This document shows positions 10,545 through 20,048 of a stretch of 64,000 nt of DNA, piece after piece (the first letter of the stretch is position 1; each line of letters begins with the position of its first letter). Made by a program: the position numbers and the translations under genes. This DNA is from Ampelocalamus luodianensis. Its lineage: Eukaryota; Streptophyta; Magnoliopsida; Poales; Poaceae. The notes beneath the pieces are model-generated. The model did not search any database and had not been told where the DNA came from. It worked only from the letters and a program-made list of their open reading frames with translations. The DNA is taken from assembly GCA_036346255.1 (NCBI GenBank), contig CM070623.1:3514407-3578406 (forward strand). Direction: 5' to 3'.

Positions 10545-11689
10545 TTAACCCTACGTTGGTCTGATTAATAACATGCACAAAACTATAGTTCTAATTCATA
10601 TCACCTTTGGGCAGAAAATGAAAAAGAACTAAACAATTAATATGGCCACACACGACTACAATCAACGTTGGTCAGAATGTAATCGTATGTATACCTAATG
10701 CCAAAACATAAAATGTAAAAGTCTATAATTAAAATATCTCGTTGGTTCAATTTTAATCAGAGACTAAGCATAATATTGGGCAATAATACATTATTCATGA
10801 TATATCATAATTGGGAAACTAAACAATAATTAAAACAGTGCACAATAATTAGATTTAAGCATAAGGAAAAAGCACTGAAAATAAAAAGAAAAGAGAAAAT
10901 TCATTGTTTCAGGCGGCCAAAAGAATTCAGCCCAGCATCCACCGCGCGACCCAAAAATCGCGCACGGCCCAATATGCGCGTGCGGCCCAAACATGCGCGT
11001 GCAGCCAAAAAGGAACCAAAGCGATGGCCATCAGATCTGAATCGAACGGTCGACGGCTATTGCAAGCATCGCCCGGTCCGAAAGCCACCGAAACTCGTCA
11101 ACCGTTAGATCTGATCAGACGGCTGAAGTGCTATCCCGAGCGATACAAAAGCGCTGTAAACCCTAACCCTAAAAACACTTCGCCCCTTCCTCTCCCCCGA
11201 AAAGCGGAGCAGCGGCGCGCGCAGAGAACACGCGATGCACCGTCGGCGGCTGCGCGCGCGATAGGAGCAGAAGCGGCTCCGCCGGCGACGACACAAGAGG
11301 AGAGCGCGACAAAAGGCGGCGCCTCCGCAGCCCTCTTCACTGGCGCGCACGTGCGACCTAAGTTGCGCGCGACGCCATCGAATGGAGCTACAGTGGTGCC
11401 CGTGATGGAGAAGACCCGGCAATCTCCCGAAAACGTAAGTCATTTTCGCCGCATCTAAAATAGGGTACCGATTAGGGTTTTGAGGGCTCGGGTTGAACTG
11501 ATTTGGGGATTTCTCGGGATTTCATTAGGGTTTCTTAAAATTTTTTGAAGTCCTCTCCTTCTAAATGCTAATCTGAGCCATTAGTCAATAGATCCGGGCC
11601 TCTAGACCTTAGATCTGAACTATTAATCATTAGATCCAACAAGTTCATGTTCGGTTTTGACTAATTTGGGTTCAAGACGAGCTAGGGGT
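10545..11689 (-). other. 5' leader of the Copia element
   Basis: Untranslated leader between primer site and gag, over 1 kb long. A GC-rich half (10900-11450) has open frames on both strands that I judge to be compositional. It contains AAACCCTAACCCTAAAAAC-like sequence around 11157-11176, similar to plant telo-box promoter motifs. Confidence 0.6.
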
Positions 11690-11701
11690 GCTCTGATACC
11701 A
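11690..11701 (-). other. Primer binding site (initiator tRNA-Met)
   Basis: Minus-strand TGGTATCAGAGC lies two bases inside the 5' LTR. It is complementary to the 3' end of initiator tRNA-Met, the usual primer of plant Copia elements. Confidence 0.93.
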
Positions 11702-11703
11702 AA

Positions 11704-12164
11704 TGTAGGCTTAAACCTAAGGCTAATCGTGATCTAAGACATGAACCCTAGCTCCAAATCATGAACACTTAGACTAAAAACCTTAGATGCGGAATCATCA
11801 GTTAACATACCCGAAGATGAAGATGCCATTAGAGTTGTAGATGCGGTCGGTGGTGTTGATGGTGTGGGCGGCGGTCGTTGGTGGTCGCAGAGGAGGTCGA
11901 GGACAAGGGCGGTGAAGTCGCGGTGACGGCGGAGCCTTCGGTCTTCATCCACCTTAGAGTCCGTAGTAGATTGGGTGTGTGCGGGATTTCGTAGCCTTGA
12001 ACAACCTAGGTCCTTCAGCCTGCCGAGTCCCCTTGATTAATATGGCGCTAGGTGACCGGGACCAAAAACCAAAAGAGAGTTGGTCGCGTCTCCGATCAAA
12101 ACGCGAAGTGGGGTGTTACCCCTAGAAACTCGGAGATCGTTAGCCGAGCAAGATCAACCCAACA
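11704..12164 (-). repeat. 5' LTR of the Copia element
   Basis: 461 bp, TGTTGGGTTG...CTACA on the minus strand, partner of 6341-6802. The flanking GCCTT is the right half of the target duplication. Confidence 0.95.
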
Positions 12165-12265
12165 GCCTTAGCATAGGAGCAGAACCATTAATGACATACA
12201 CGGATGTTGCAATTAAATAAAGAATTTTAGCTGTTGGATGGAAATACTCTGATAAATTTACCTTA

Positions 12266-12568
12266 GGGCATCTCCAATAGTTAGAGATAACATTGTCTCT
12301 AATATATGCTACATCATCTTTAGAGACAACATCTCCAAAAGATAGTCTCTAGTACAGTCTCCAATATTTGTATTTTATAATTTTCCTTCGAAACGGTCCT
12401 ACATGTCAACTAGAGTAGATTAATGTATCATGTCTTGTTTCACGTGCACGACCGTCTCTTCAGGAATAGACGACATGTGCTCTCTCTCATCCCTCTCTCT
12501 CCTCCACGTAAGATTTGTTGACGTAGTATAGCTAAGAGACGACAATAAATATACTATTGGAAATGTCT
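12266..12568. mobile_element. Tourist-like MITE (PIF/Harbinger)
   Basis: About 303 bp with imperfect terminal repeats GGGCATCTCCAATAG and CTATTGGAAATGTCT. It is flanked by TTA at 12263-12265 and 12569-12571, the target duplication of the PIF/Harbinger superfamily. There is no coding capacity. Confidence 0.8.
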
Positions 12569-12571
12569 TTA

Positions 12572-12883
12572 GAAAGATCACATCGGAATTTCGTATCCTA
12601 AAGTGACTTATAGTCTGAAATACAAGAAGTGACTAAAGGCAAAATCAAAGCCATTTCTCACGCGACCACAAAATCAAAGCCACGAGCTGCACCGAGGTGT
12701 TGCCGCAGCCATCCGCTACCCTGCTATCATGGCCCATGACTGGTCCATGTGGTAAACATCCTGTAATCATAGCACTAATAAAGCTCTCAGAGGAATTAAT
12801 TAAACTTCATTAATTAACCTAATCAATTGAACAAAAATTAAATCTCATACAAGTTGTGTCTGAGAAAACAATTATATGCTGGG
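12572..12883. other. Intronic sequence, nothing recognised
   Basis: Lies between the Tourist MITE and the TRIM inside subtilase intron 2. No open frame with a recognisable domain and no obvious terminal repeats. Confidence 0.4.
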
Positions 12884-12888
12884 ATATT

Positions 12889-13671
12889 GTGACAACCCAG
12901 CTCAAGATGAATAGGGCCCAAGTGCAGCCCATGTATGGATGTGAATAGATGAATGCATATAGGAGATGATAGTCCCGCATTACCTAGTCAAGATGAAATT
13001 GACCAACGCATAAGGCTAAAGTGTCCAAAGTAACTAACCATGAGTTAACCATTTTGAATGAGTTGATTTAGGAAAAATGCAAATGGTTAGTTATGTACGC
13101 ATGGTCTTTTCTGAGTGGGAGTGGGCCAGAGCCGATTTGGACCCTGGGGCATTACAAATGGTATCAGAGCTGACCTTCGCGGCTACACGTATGTACGGGT
13201 TAGGGGCACGGGCATATGGCGCATGTGAGTGGCCACGCGGCATGACATATGTGATGAACTGGACGCACAGACGAAGAGGGGAGGTCCTGGTCATTTGCCC
13301 CAGTCTCGGTATGTTGGTTCGACAAGGACGTTGAGTTCTTTGAGTTGTGTGTTTGATGACCTAGCCCAAGATGAATAGGGCCCAAGTGCAGCCCATGTAT
13401 GGATGTGAATGGATGAATGCATGTAGAAGATGATAGTCCCATATTGTCCAGTTAAGACGAAATTGACCAACAAATAAGGTCAAGGTGTCCAAAGCAACTA
13501 AACATGGGTTAACCATTTTGCAAGGGTTGATTTAGAAAAAAAAAATGCAAATGGTTAGTCCTGTGTGTGTTGTCTTTTCCAAGTGGGAGTAGGCTAGGGC
13601 CAATTTAGACCCTAGGTGTTATAGATCCAAGTGGGAGTGGGCTAGGGCCGATTTACACCCTGGGTGTTATA
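12889..13671 (+). mobile_element. TRIM: miniature LTR retrotransposon
   Basis: Two LTRs of about 270-320 bp (12889-13156 and 13354-13671) share the GATGAATAGGGCCCAAGTGC block and all following sequence. They flank an internal region of only about 200 bp. A tRNA-Met primer site (TGGTATCAGAGC, 13159-13170) starts 3 bp after the first LTR. The target duplication GATAT is exact (12884-12888, 13672-13676). There is no protein-coding capacity, as expected for a TRIM. The second LTR carries an extra partial copy of its last 47 bp. Confidence 0.9.
13159..13170 (+). other. Primer binding site of the TRIM
   Basis: TGGTATCAGAGC, complementary to initiator tRNA-Met, located just inside the 5' LTR. Confidence 0.88.
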
Positions 13672-13723
13672 GATATGTTTAGAGTCTTTGGCGCATATAT
13701 ACGTTTCGATAGCCAGTGAGAGA

Positions 13724-14374
13724 CACTACTACAGAAACAACCATCACAGACGGTTCGGAACCGTCATCACAGACGGTTTTCGAACCGTCTCGAACAGTTG
13801 GTCTCTGATAACAGGTGGTTATCACAGACGGTCTGCAAACCGTCTGTGATATGTGAATGCAAGTATCACAGACGGTTCTATACACGAAACGTCTGTGAAG
13901 TCAGAGTATCACAGACGGTTCTATCCAAGAACCATCTGTGATACTCTGACTTCACAGACGTTTCGTGTATAGAACCGTCTGTGAAGACAGAGTATCAAAG
14001 ACGGTTTTTACATCGAACCGTCGCGATACTCGTCTTCGCGACGATTGCGTATACGAAATGTTCGTGAAGTCGCGTATCGCGACGGTTCTTATTAGTAACC
14101 GTTTGTGAAATATCACAGTCGGTTCTATTTATAAACCGTCTGTGATACAGATGATTATCACAGACGGTTTATTAATAGAACCGGCTGTGATATTTCACAG
14201 ACGGTTCTATTAATGAACCATCTGTGATATATGGCTATCACAGACGGTTACTAATAAGAACCGTCTGTGATAGGCCGGCAGTACAAATGCCGCGACCCAA
14301 CAGACCCAACACAGACGGTTTCAAATGAACCCGTCTGTGATGGGGTGTCTACTATAGCCTGTTTTGTAGTAGTG
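13724..14374. mobile_element. Non-autonomous CACTA element with hairpin array
   Basis: 651 bp beginning CACTACTACAGAAAC and ending GTTTTGTAGTAGTG, with an exact 3-bp duplication AGA (13721-13723, 14375-14377). The body is almost entirely alternating direct and inverted copies of ATCACAGACGGTT / AACCGTCTGTGA. The largest palindrome is 13866-13922 against 13928-13984 (57-bp stem, one mismatch, 5-nt loop), and a second is centred near 14150. There is no transposase. Transcribed from the subtilase promoter, it would form long double-stranded RNA. Confidence 0.93.
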
Positions 14375-14743
14375 AGAGTAGGGCATTTGTAAACACGCTA
14401 GAAACTTGAAGAAGAGGGCGCTCCTAATCGCTCTAGTTGGATACACGTCAGGGAATACTTTCCCGACGGCGTTTTCTTTGATGGCCAATAAATGCTCTGG
14501 AAAACCATTTGAGAGCGTTTAGACACATGTGATGGCATATATAGACATCATTACAAGTCTATCATGTTGTAGTATTGTGAGTGTATGACTTCACCCATCA
14601 AATTAAAGTTCAAATCATGATTCCCGCCGTTATGTATTAATAACATAAACATTCAACTAACATATGTTGATGTGCGTGCGTGGTGGTGTGTGCACGTGAG
14701 CATCTACCTTGTAACCACAAAGAAAAAAAAAGGAAAGTTCCGA

Positions 14744-14833
14744 AACAGTAGATCTGTTAAGCCAAATCTACTGTTCCACTTTTCTAAGGGGAAGAACGCA
14801 ACAAGAGAATCTGTTAAGCCAAATTCTCTTGTT
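14744..14833. repeat. Twin short hairpins with identical loop
   Basis: Hairpin 1 has arms 14744-14753 (AACAGTAGAT) and 14766-14775 (ATCTACTGTT). Hairpin 2 has arms 14800-14810 (AACAAGAGAAT) and 14823-14833 (ATTCTCTTGTT). Both enclose the same 12-nt loop CTGTTAAGCCAA, although the stems differ in sequence. They lie 125 bp before subtilase exon 3. See the findings. Confidence 0.75.
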
Positions 14834-17210
14834 ACGCTTTAGAAAATAGTGCGCTATATATGTATCCACTTAAACTGGGGATATCTACTATACTACGTAG
14901 AATTTTACCATAGCATTACTCAAGCTGATTAATTTACTACAACTTTACGGTTTTGAAGCAAGGAGGAGACTCTTGAGTCCATTGTCTACAGCTACAAATA
15001 CGGTTTCTCTGGCTTTTCTGCAAGGATCACAGGATCACAAGCGAGAAAGATACAAGGTAACTGATTCTAACTCAAGAAAAGTACAGGACCACTAGTCAAA
15101 TTATAGCTAGTTGCTTGTTTAATTATCACCATGATAATAATCATCGAGAGAATAATTGATCCCTTGTTGTTTCCGTTACATATATAGCACTGCCTGGTGT
15201 GGTGAGCGTGAGAGAGAACCAAATCCGCCGAACGCATACGACTCGAAGCTGGGATTTCCTTGGGATGGACTACAGCCAGCCAAACGGGCTACTTGCAAGA
15301 GCAAAAAATGGAGATGACATCATTATCGGTGTCATTGACACAGGTTGCTTCATGCATAAATAAACACTACTGCAGATGTCGTTTTATAACAGATACAGTA
15401 AAAAAATTACAACTTTGATTACATACCATCATTGAAGTATTTCAGGTATTTGGCCCGAGTCGCAGAGCTTTGCTGATGATGGCGGCTATGGACCCCCTCC
15501 TGCAAAATGGAAGGGAATCTGTCAAGCCGGCGCCTCGTTCAGTTGCAACAGGAAGCTCATCGGCGCGCGGTGGTACGCTGAGGGCGTCGACAAATCCGTC
15601 CTCGAAGGCGACTTCATGTCTGCCAGGGACGCCAACGGTCACGGCACCCACACGGCCTCGACGGCCGGCGGCAACATCGTCCACAACGTCAGTTTCCGCG
15701 GGCTGGCCGCCGGGACGGCCCGCGGTGGGGCGCCTCGCGCCCGGATAGCCATGTACAAGGATTCCAGCTGAGTCCTCTGACGCGGGCATCTTGAAAGCCA
15801 TTGACGACGCCATCCACGACGGTGTTGACATCCTGTCGATGTCCCTTGGCGACACAACAGAGTATCCGGGCACGCTACACGCCGTCGCGAACGGCATCAC
15901 GGTCGTGTTCTCGGCTGGAAATGATGGACCTACCGCGCAAACGGTTGAGAACTCATCGCCATGGCTACTCACTGTGGCAGCAACCACGGTTGACCGACAG
16001 TTCCCCACAGCTATCACTCTGGGGAACAACCAGAAGCTTGTCGTACGTCTCTCAATTTGACTTAATGAATGCTGGAGGCAAATCTTTTGCCTCTCGTTTC
16101 AAAAAAAAAAAGCTTGTGGTACGTACGTAATCTTAATTGGTTTCATGATCGATGCTTGTTACAGGGGCAATCCTTGTTCGCGGCCATGGAAGGGGCGAAT
16201 GACGACGATGAGTTCCATGAACTTTACCCCGTCCAATGCGACGAACCCGTCAACATCACCGGCGCGGCCAGAGAGGGGGTGGTCGTCTTGTGCGGCACGC
16301 CCAAGACGCCTTCTGAACAGGCCCCCTATGAAGAGATCGCATCGGTACTGGCCGAAAATGGAGGGACGCCATCAGTATCTCGGAAGCTGCATGCAACTCG
16401 CTTCCATGTGTTGCCGTCGACTTCGAGATCTACAACCAGATTTTGCAGTACTTCAAACAGTGAGTTTATGTATATAGATCACTCATCATTAACTTCTTCC
16501 TTTGTTCCTTAATTATTTAATGTTCTTGTTGGCTGTACATATCATCATTTCTTCCTTAATTTCTTGGCTTCAGTTCATAGTCATTTTCCTTTTCCTATCC
16601 ATAAAAAAACAGGAACACTGATAGCGCAAAAGTAAAGATATCTTTTGCTCGAACAACGATTGGAACTGGAGTTCCTGCACCTAAAATAGCAGCTTTCTCT
16701 TCTAGGGGGCCTAGTCCTCTCTATCCTGGGGTCCTCAAGGTAATTAATTAAGCGTGTAATTATTAATCCTAATCTATCGTGCCTGCTCATTGATCAATGC
16801 AACTAATGTTTTTATTTCATATATTCCAAATGCTTTTTACTTGTTCTTTTTTCCTTTGGCCAGCATTCCATTATTTATTTAAGGCACTAACATATATATA
16901 CTATGTCGTACTCTGAAATTAACAGCCCGATATTGCTGCACCCGGGGTTGGCATTTTAGCTGCTGCACCACAGATTCCTGCTTACAAAAGTCTAGGTGCT
17001 TTCTACCAGTTTATGTCTGGAACATCCATGTCTTGCCCTCAAGTATCCGGGATCGTCGCCGTGCTCAAATCGCTGCATCCTGACTGGTCACCTGCTGCCC
17101 TAAAATCAGCACTCATGACAACTGGTAAATTCGTGACCCCAATTTTAATTGGGCCTCCTTTAGAATGTGGGAGTTCTATTCCGTTTCCTGCTAAATGAAG
17201 TTTAAAAAAA

Positions 17211-17719
17211 GGGAGAATTTATTATTTATCCTCCCGTTAAACACGTATTCATCTTTTACCCTCCTCTCCGATGTAATTCATATTTTACCCTCCACTTACT
17301 CTGTTGCTCGATTAAATACCCTCTTATCAATACTTTATTATTTTCTGGCCGGTTTCTTGTTATAAGCCACGTGAAATGTCGCTTGCGCCCCTCGGTCGCA
17401 CTAGGTCGTTGTACGCACATAAGTCCAGCTCGCATGTGCTGCCTTTGCATCGAATGACTAGATGCATCAACACATGCCGGTTAGATGAACATCTGAAGCT
17501 CCCTCCCTCCAGCTCGGGCAGGGGAAACGGAAATGACCAAGGGGCACCAGCGACATTTCACGTCGCTTATAACGGGAAACAAGCCAAAAATAATAAAATA
17601 TTGATAAGAAGGTATTTAATCAAGCAACAGATGGGGTAAAATATGAATATGAATTACGTCGGGAAGAAGGGTAAAATATGAATACACATCTAATGGGATA
17701 GTAAATAATCAATTCTCCC
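17211..17719. mobile_element. Mutator-like MITE in the last subtilase intron
   Basis: 509 bp with long terminal inverted repeats of about 180 bp each, starting GGGAGAATTTATTATTTA on the left and, in reverse complement, GGGAGAATTGATTATTTA on the right. It is flanked by an exact 9-bp duplication TTAAAAAAA, the length typical of Mutator-like elements. The short open frames in the middle (17376-17639) are not recognisable genes. The intron splice sites at 17125 and 17808 remain intact. Confidence 0.92.
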
Positions 17720-18359
17720 TTAAAAAAATGGGCCCTAACCCTTTCTTGTTGTACACATTAATAACAAGTCAATAGCTGATTGATGTTTCAAAATTTTGTA
17801 TCTTGCAGCTCTTACCACTGACAACAATGGAATCCCAATACAAGCAGATGGATATCGAGCAAAGATTGCCGATCCTTTTGACTACGGAGCAGGGTTTGTG
17901 AATCCGATCAAGGCAGCTGATCCAGGCCTCATATACGACATCAGTGCGTCGGATTACCTCAACTTCTTCAACTGCATGGGAGGATTAGGTCCAAACGGCA
18001 ACTGCACGACTCCTAAATCATCTTTACCACACCTGAACCTCCCATCGATAGCGATTCCTAATCTGAAGATGTCTGAAACCGTTGTGCGCACCGTCACCAA
18101 CGTCGGCCAACCAAATGCGGTGTACATGGCCCACTTGCAGCCTCCTGTCGGCGTCGAGATGTCTATGGAGCCGCCGGTATTGGTGTTTTGCAAGGATAGG
18201 AGGGTGCAGAGTTTCAAGGTCACCTTCAAGGCGACGCGAAAGATTCATGGTGACTACACGTTTGGAAGCTTAGCGTGGCACGATGGAGGTGATCATTGGG
18301 TTCGGATCCCAATTGCGGTTCGTATCATTATTGAAGAGTTCTATTCTAGCGTCTCCTAA

Positions 18360-19195
18360 GTCATATATGCTCGATCATATGCCGGCTGAAATAAGAGTTG
18401 GATTTATATGGAATGAAGCATGCATGTGTCTGTCATTCCAACTCCAAGTAGTTTATTGATTCGTGCTAAACACCATAATGCAGCGTTAAATGTATGCATG
18501 TGCCTTATGTTTGTTTTGAATAATGGAGTTAGAACAATATTGCGAAAACTATATTGAAAAATAAAGAAAATGGTATGTCGATCGATTGTGATATTTTTTC
18601 CCTTGAATGTTTTGTCTAGAAGACAAATTTTCGTTGTTCTATTGCGATCAGTGAACTAAGAAAACCTGCAAAATTCTATTTAGTTTTGTGAGTAGTTTAG
18701 TGCTTTTTCACACTAGAACTCCATCATTGAAATCTTTCTCCAGATGTTATTCAGCTATATATTGTCATACCCAAAGTCTTCGGTGGGCAATACTGTCAAT
18801 CGTTGTTCATATAAATAGTCGTGGATTAATTCTTGACTTATATTTGATGGTAATGGCATACCTCCAATGGGCATTGACAGAGAAAGGAAGCTCTCGTCGC
18901 CTCCTCCTCTTTTTAACTTTTTCCCATTTTGTCTAGTTACTAATTTTCTATCCCATTCAAAATATATGCCAATATATACAAAATTATTTAGATTTATTAT
19001 TTAAAAATAATATCCACGTACTAGCCTATCATACAGTCCCCCACCCCTATAAGACTAGAATGATATTTTTCCTACTATCCTCCTCACTGCCCCACCTCAT
19101 CCCATCCCCATCAGCCAGGGCCCACCACCTCACCCGTCGGGCTTGTCCCAACTCCCAACCACAAACTCCCCCTCCCTCATGGCCTCCAATCCTGC
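18360..19195. other. Downstream region of the subtilase; no gene recognised
   Basis: AT-rich sequence likely to contain the subtilase 3' UTR (AATAATGG near 18520 and AATAAAGAAAATG near 18559 are possible poly(A) signals). The last 150 bp become C-rich. A short open frame (18688-18936) shows no domain. Confidence 0.4.
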
Positions 19196-19275
19196 TGTAA
19201 CATCGCAAGTTTTGCCTCTTCTGTAAAATTTATTTTAAAATGAATTAATTTAAAGTACTGGCTTTTATTTGGTGT

Positions 19276-19690
19276 TCTTGCAATCCAAAATTCAATTCCT
19301 AATCCAAAATTCATATTCCATCTCAAGTTCAAATTTCAAATCTAAATCTAAATCTAAATTCAATTCAATTCCTAATCCAAAATTCATATTCCATCTCAAG
19401 TTCAAAATTCAAATCGCAAATCCGTAGTTCAAAACTCTTTCCAAATCTCAATTCTCAAATCTCAAATATCGAATTCAAATCCTCAATCTGGAATCATCTC
19501 AAATGAATTATTTTATTTGGCGCTGAAGTCTAAATCTAAATTCAATTCCTAATCCAAAATTCATATTCCATCTCAAGTTCAAATTTCAAATCGCAAATTC
19601 GTAGTTCAAAACTCTTTCCAAATCTCAATTCTCAAATCTCAAATATCGAATTCAAATACTCAATTTGGAATCATCTCTCTCCCTCTTCAA
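19276..19690 (+). repeat. Direct repeat array of CAAATTC/TCAAAT-rich sequence
   Basis: A block beginning AATTCCTAATCCAAAATTC occurs three times (about 19294, 19364 and 19543). The second and third copies extend over about 150 bp to GAATCATCTC with few differences. The sequence is almost free of G. It belongs to the U3 of the old LTR. Confidence 0.8.
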
Positions 19691-20048
19691 TTCAAACTTC
19701 AGCAGAAATCCAAATTCAATTTTGAACATGAATTTTCCCTCATTTTCTCCTTGGGCTGAAGCTATTTTTATTTTTCCCTAGCCCACTTGCTTCTTTCTCT
19801 CCTTGGCCCAGCCGGCCCACTCGGCCCACCATCCCTCTTCCCTCCCTCTCCCTTGCCCTGCCTGCGCCGGGCCCATGCACGCCGCGCCTAGGCCACGCCC
19901 GCATGAGCCACACTCAGGCCATTTTTGCCGGCATCATCGCTCCTTCATCACCACGGTGTCAATGCATTGTCGTTTCCGTCACCACCATCAATGCCAAGTC
20001 GCATTGCCACTGTGATTCCGTCGCATCCGCGTTGCTCCACTCCCCACT

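Larger units (their letters stand above)
6341..12164 (-). mobile_element. Copia LTR retrotransposon, internally deleted, in subtilase intron 2
   Basis: Two LTRs (6341-6802 and 11704-12164) flank gag, protease, integrase and reverse transcriptase in the Copia order (integrase before RT), all on the minus strand. The tRNA-Met primer site and a polypurine tract sit where they should, and the target duplication is GTCTT / GCCTT (4 of 5). The RNase H domain is missing: the frame jumps from the end of RT (DQMK, near 7075) to the last residues of pol (NIFRDHVVG-like, other frame, near 7000-7060). By eye the LTRs differ at about 5 percent of positions, so the insertion is not recent. It can no longer move on its own. 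Confidence 0.95.
5026..18359 (+). pseudogene. Subtilisin-like serine protease (subtilase, S8), nine exons, frame-disrupted
   Basis: Plant secreted subtilases are made as prepro-enzymes and cleave proteins in the apoplast. Exons by sense and splice sites: 5026-5136 (37-aa signal peptide with a long Leu/Val core), 5214-5313 (start of the I9 propeptide, IYIVYLGERQHEDADLV), 14959-15056, 15188-15343 (ends at the catalytic Asp, VIDTG), 15446-16042 (catalytic His in GHGTHTAS; oxyanion Asn in SAGNDGP), 16165-16459 (PA-like region), 16613-16739, 16926-17124 (catalytic Ser in GTSMSCP) and 17809-18359 (Fn3-like tail, stop at 18357). Intron phases agree throughout. Three breaks disable it: about 8 extra nt in exon 2 near 5268-5280, a frameshift with TGA at 15769 in exon 5, and a frameshift with probable loss of codons near 16355 in exon 6. 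Intron 2 (9.6 kb) and intron 8 are filled with transposons. Sequencing errors could mimic the single-base breaks, but not the 8-nt insertion. Confidence 0.9.

Noticed and set aside
11157..11176. Telomere-like CCCTAACCCTAAA sequence
   Set aside because: Only two units inside a retrotransposon leader; fits a telo-box promoter motif rather than an interstitial telomere.
10904..11458. 184-codon plus-strand frame in the Copia leader
   Set aside because: Antisense to the element, in GC-rich leader with open frames on both strands; no recognisable motif.
15442..16029. 195-codon minus-strand frame
   Set aside because: Exact antisense shadow of subtilase exon 5.
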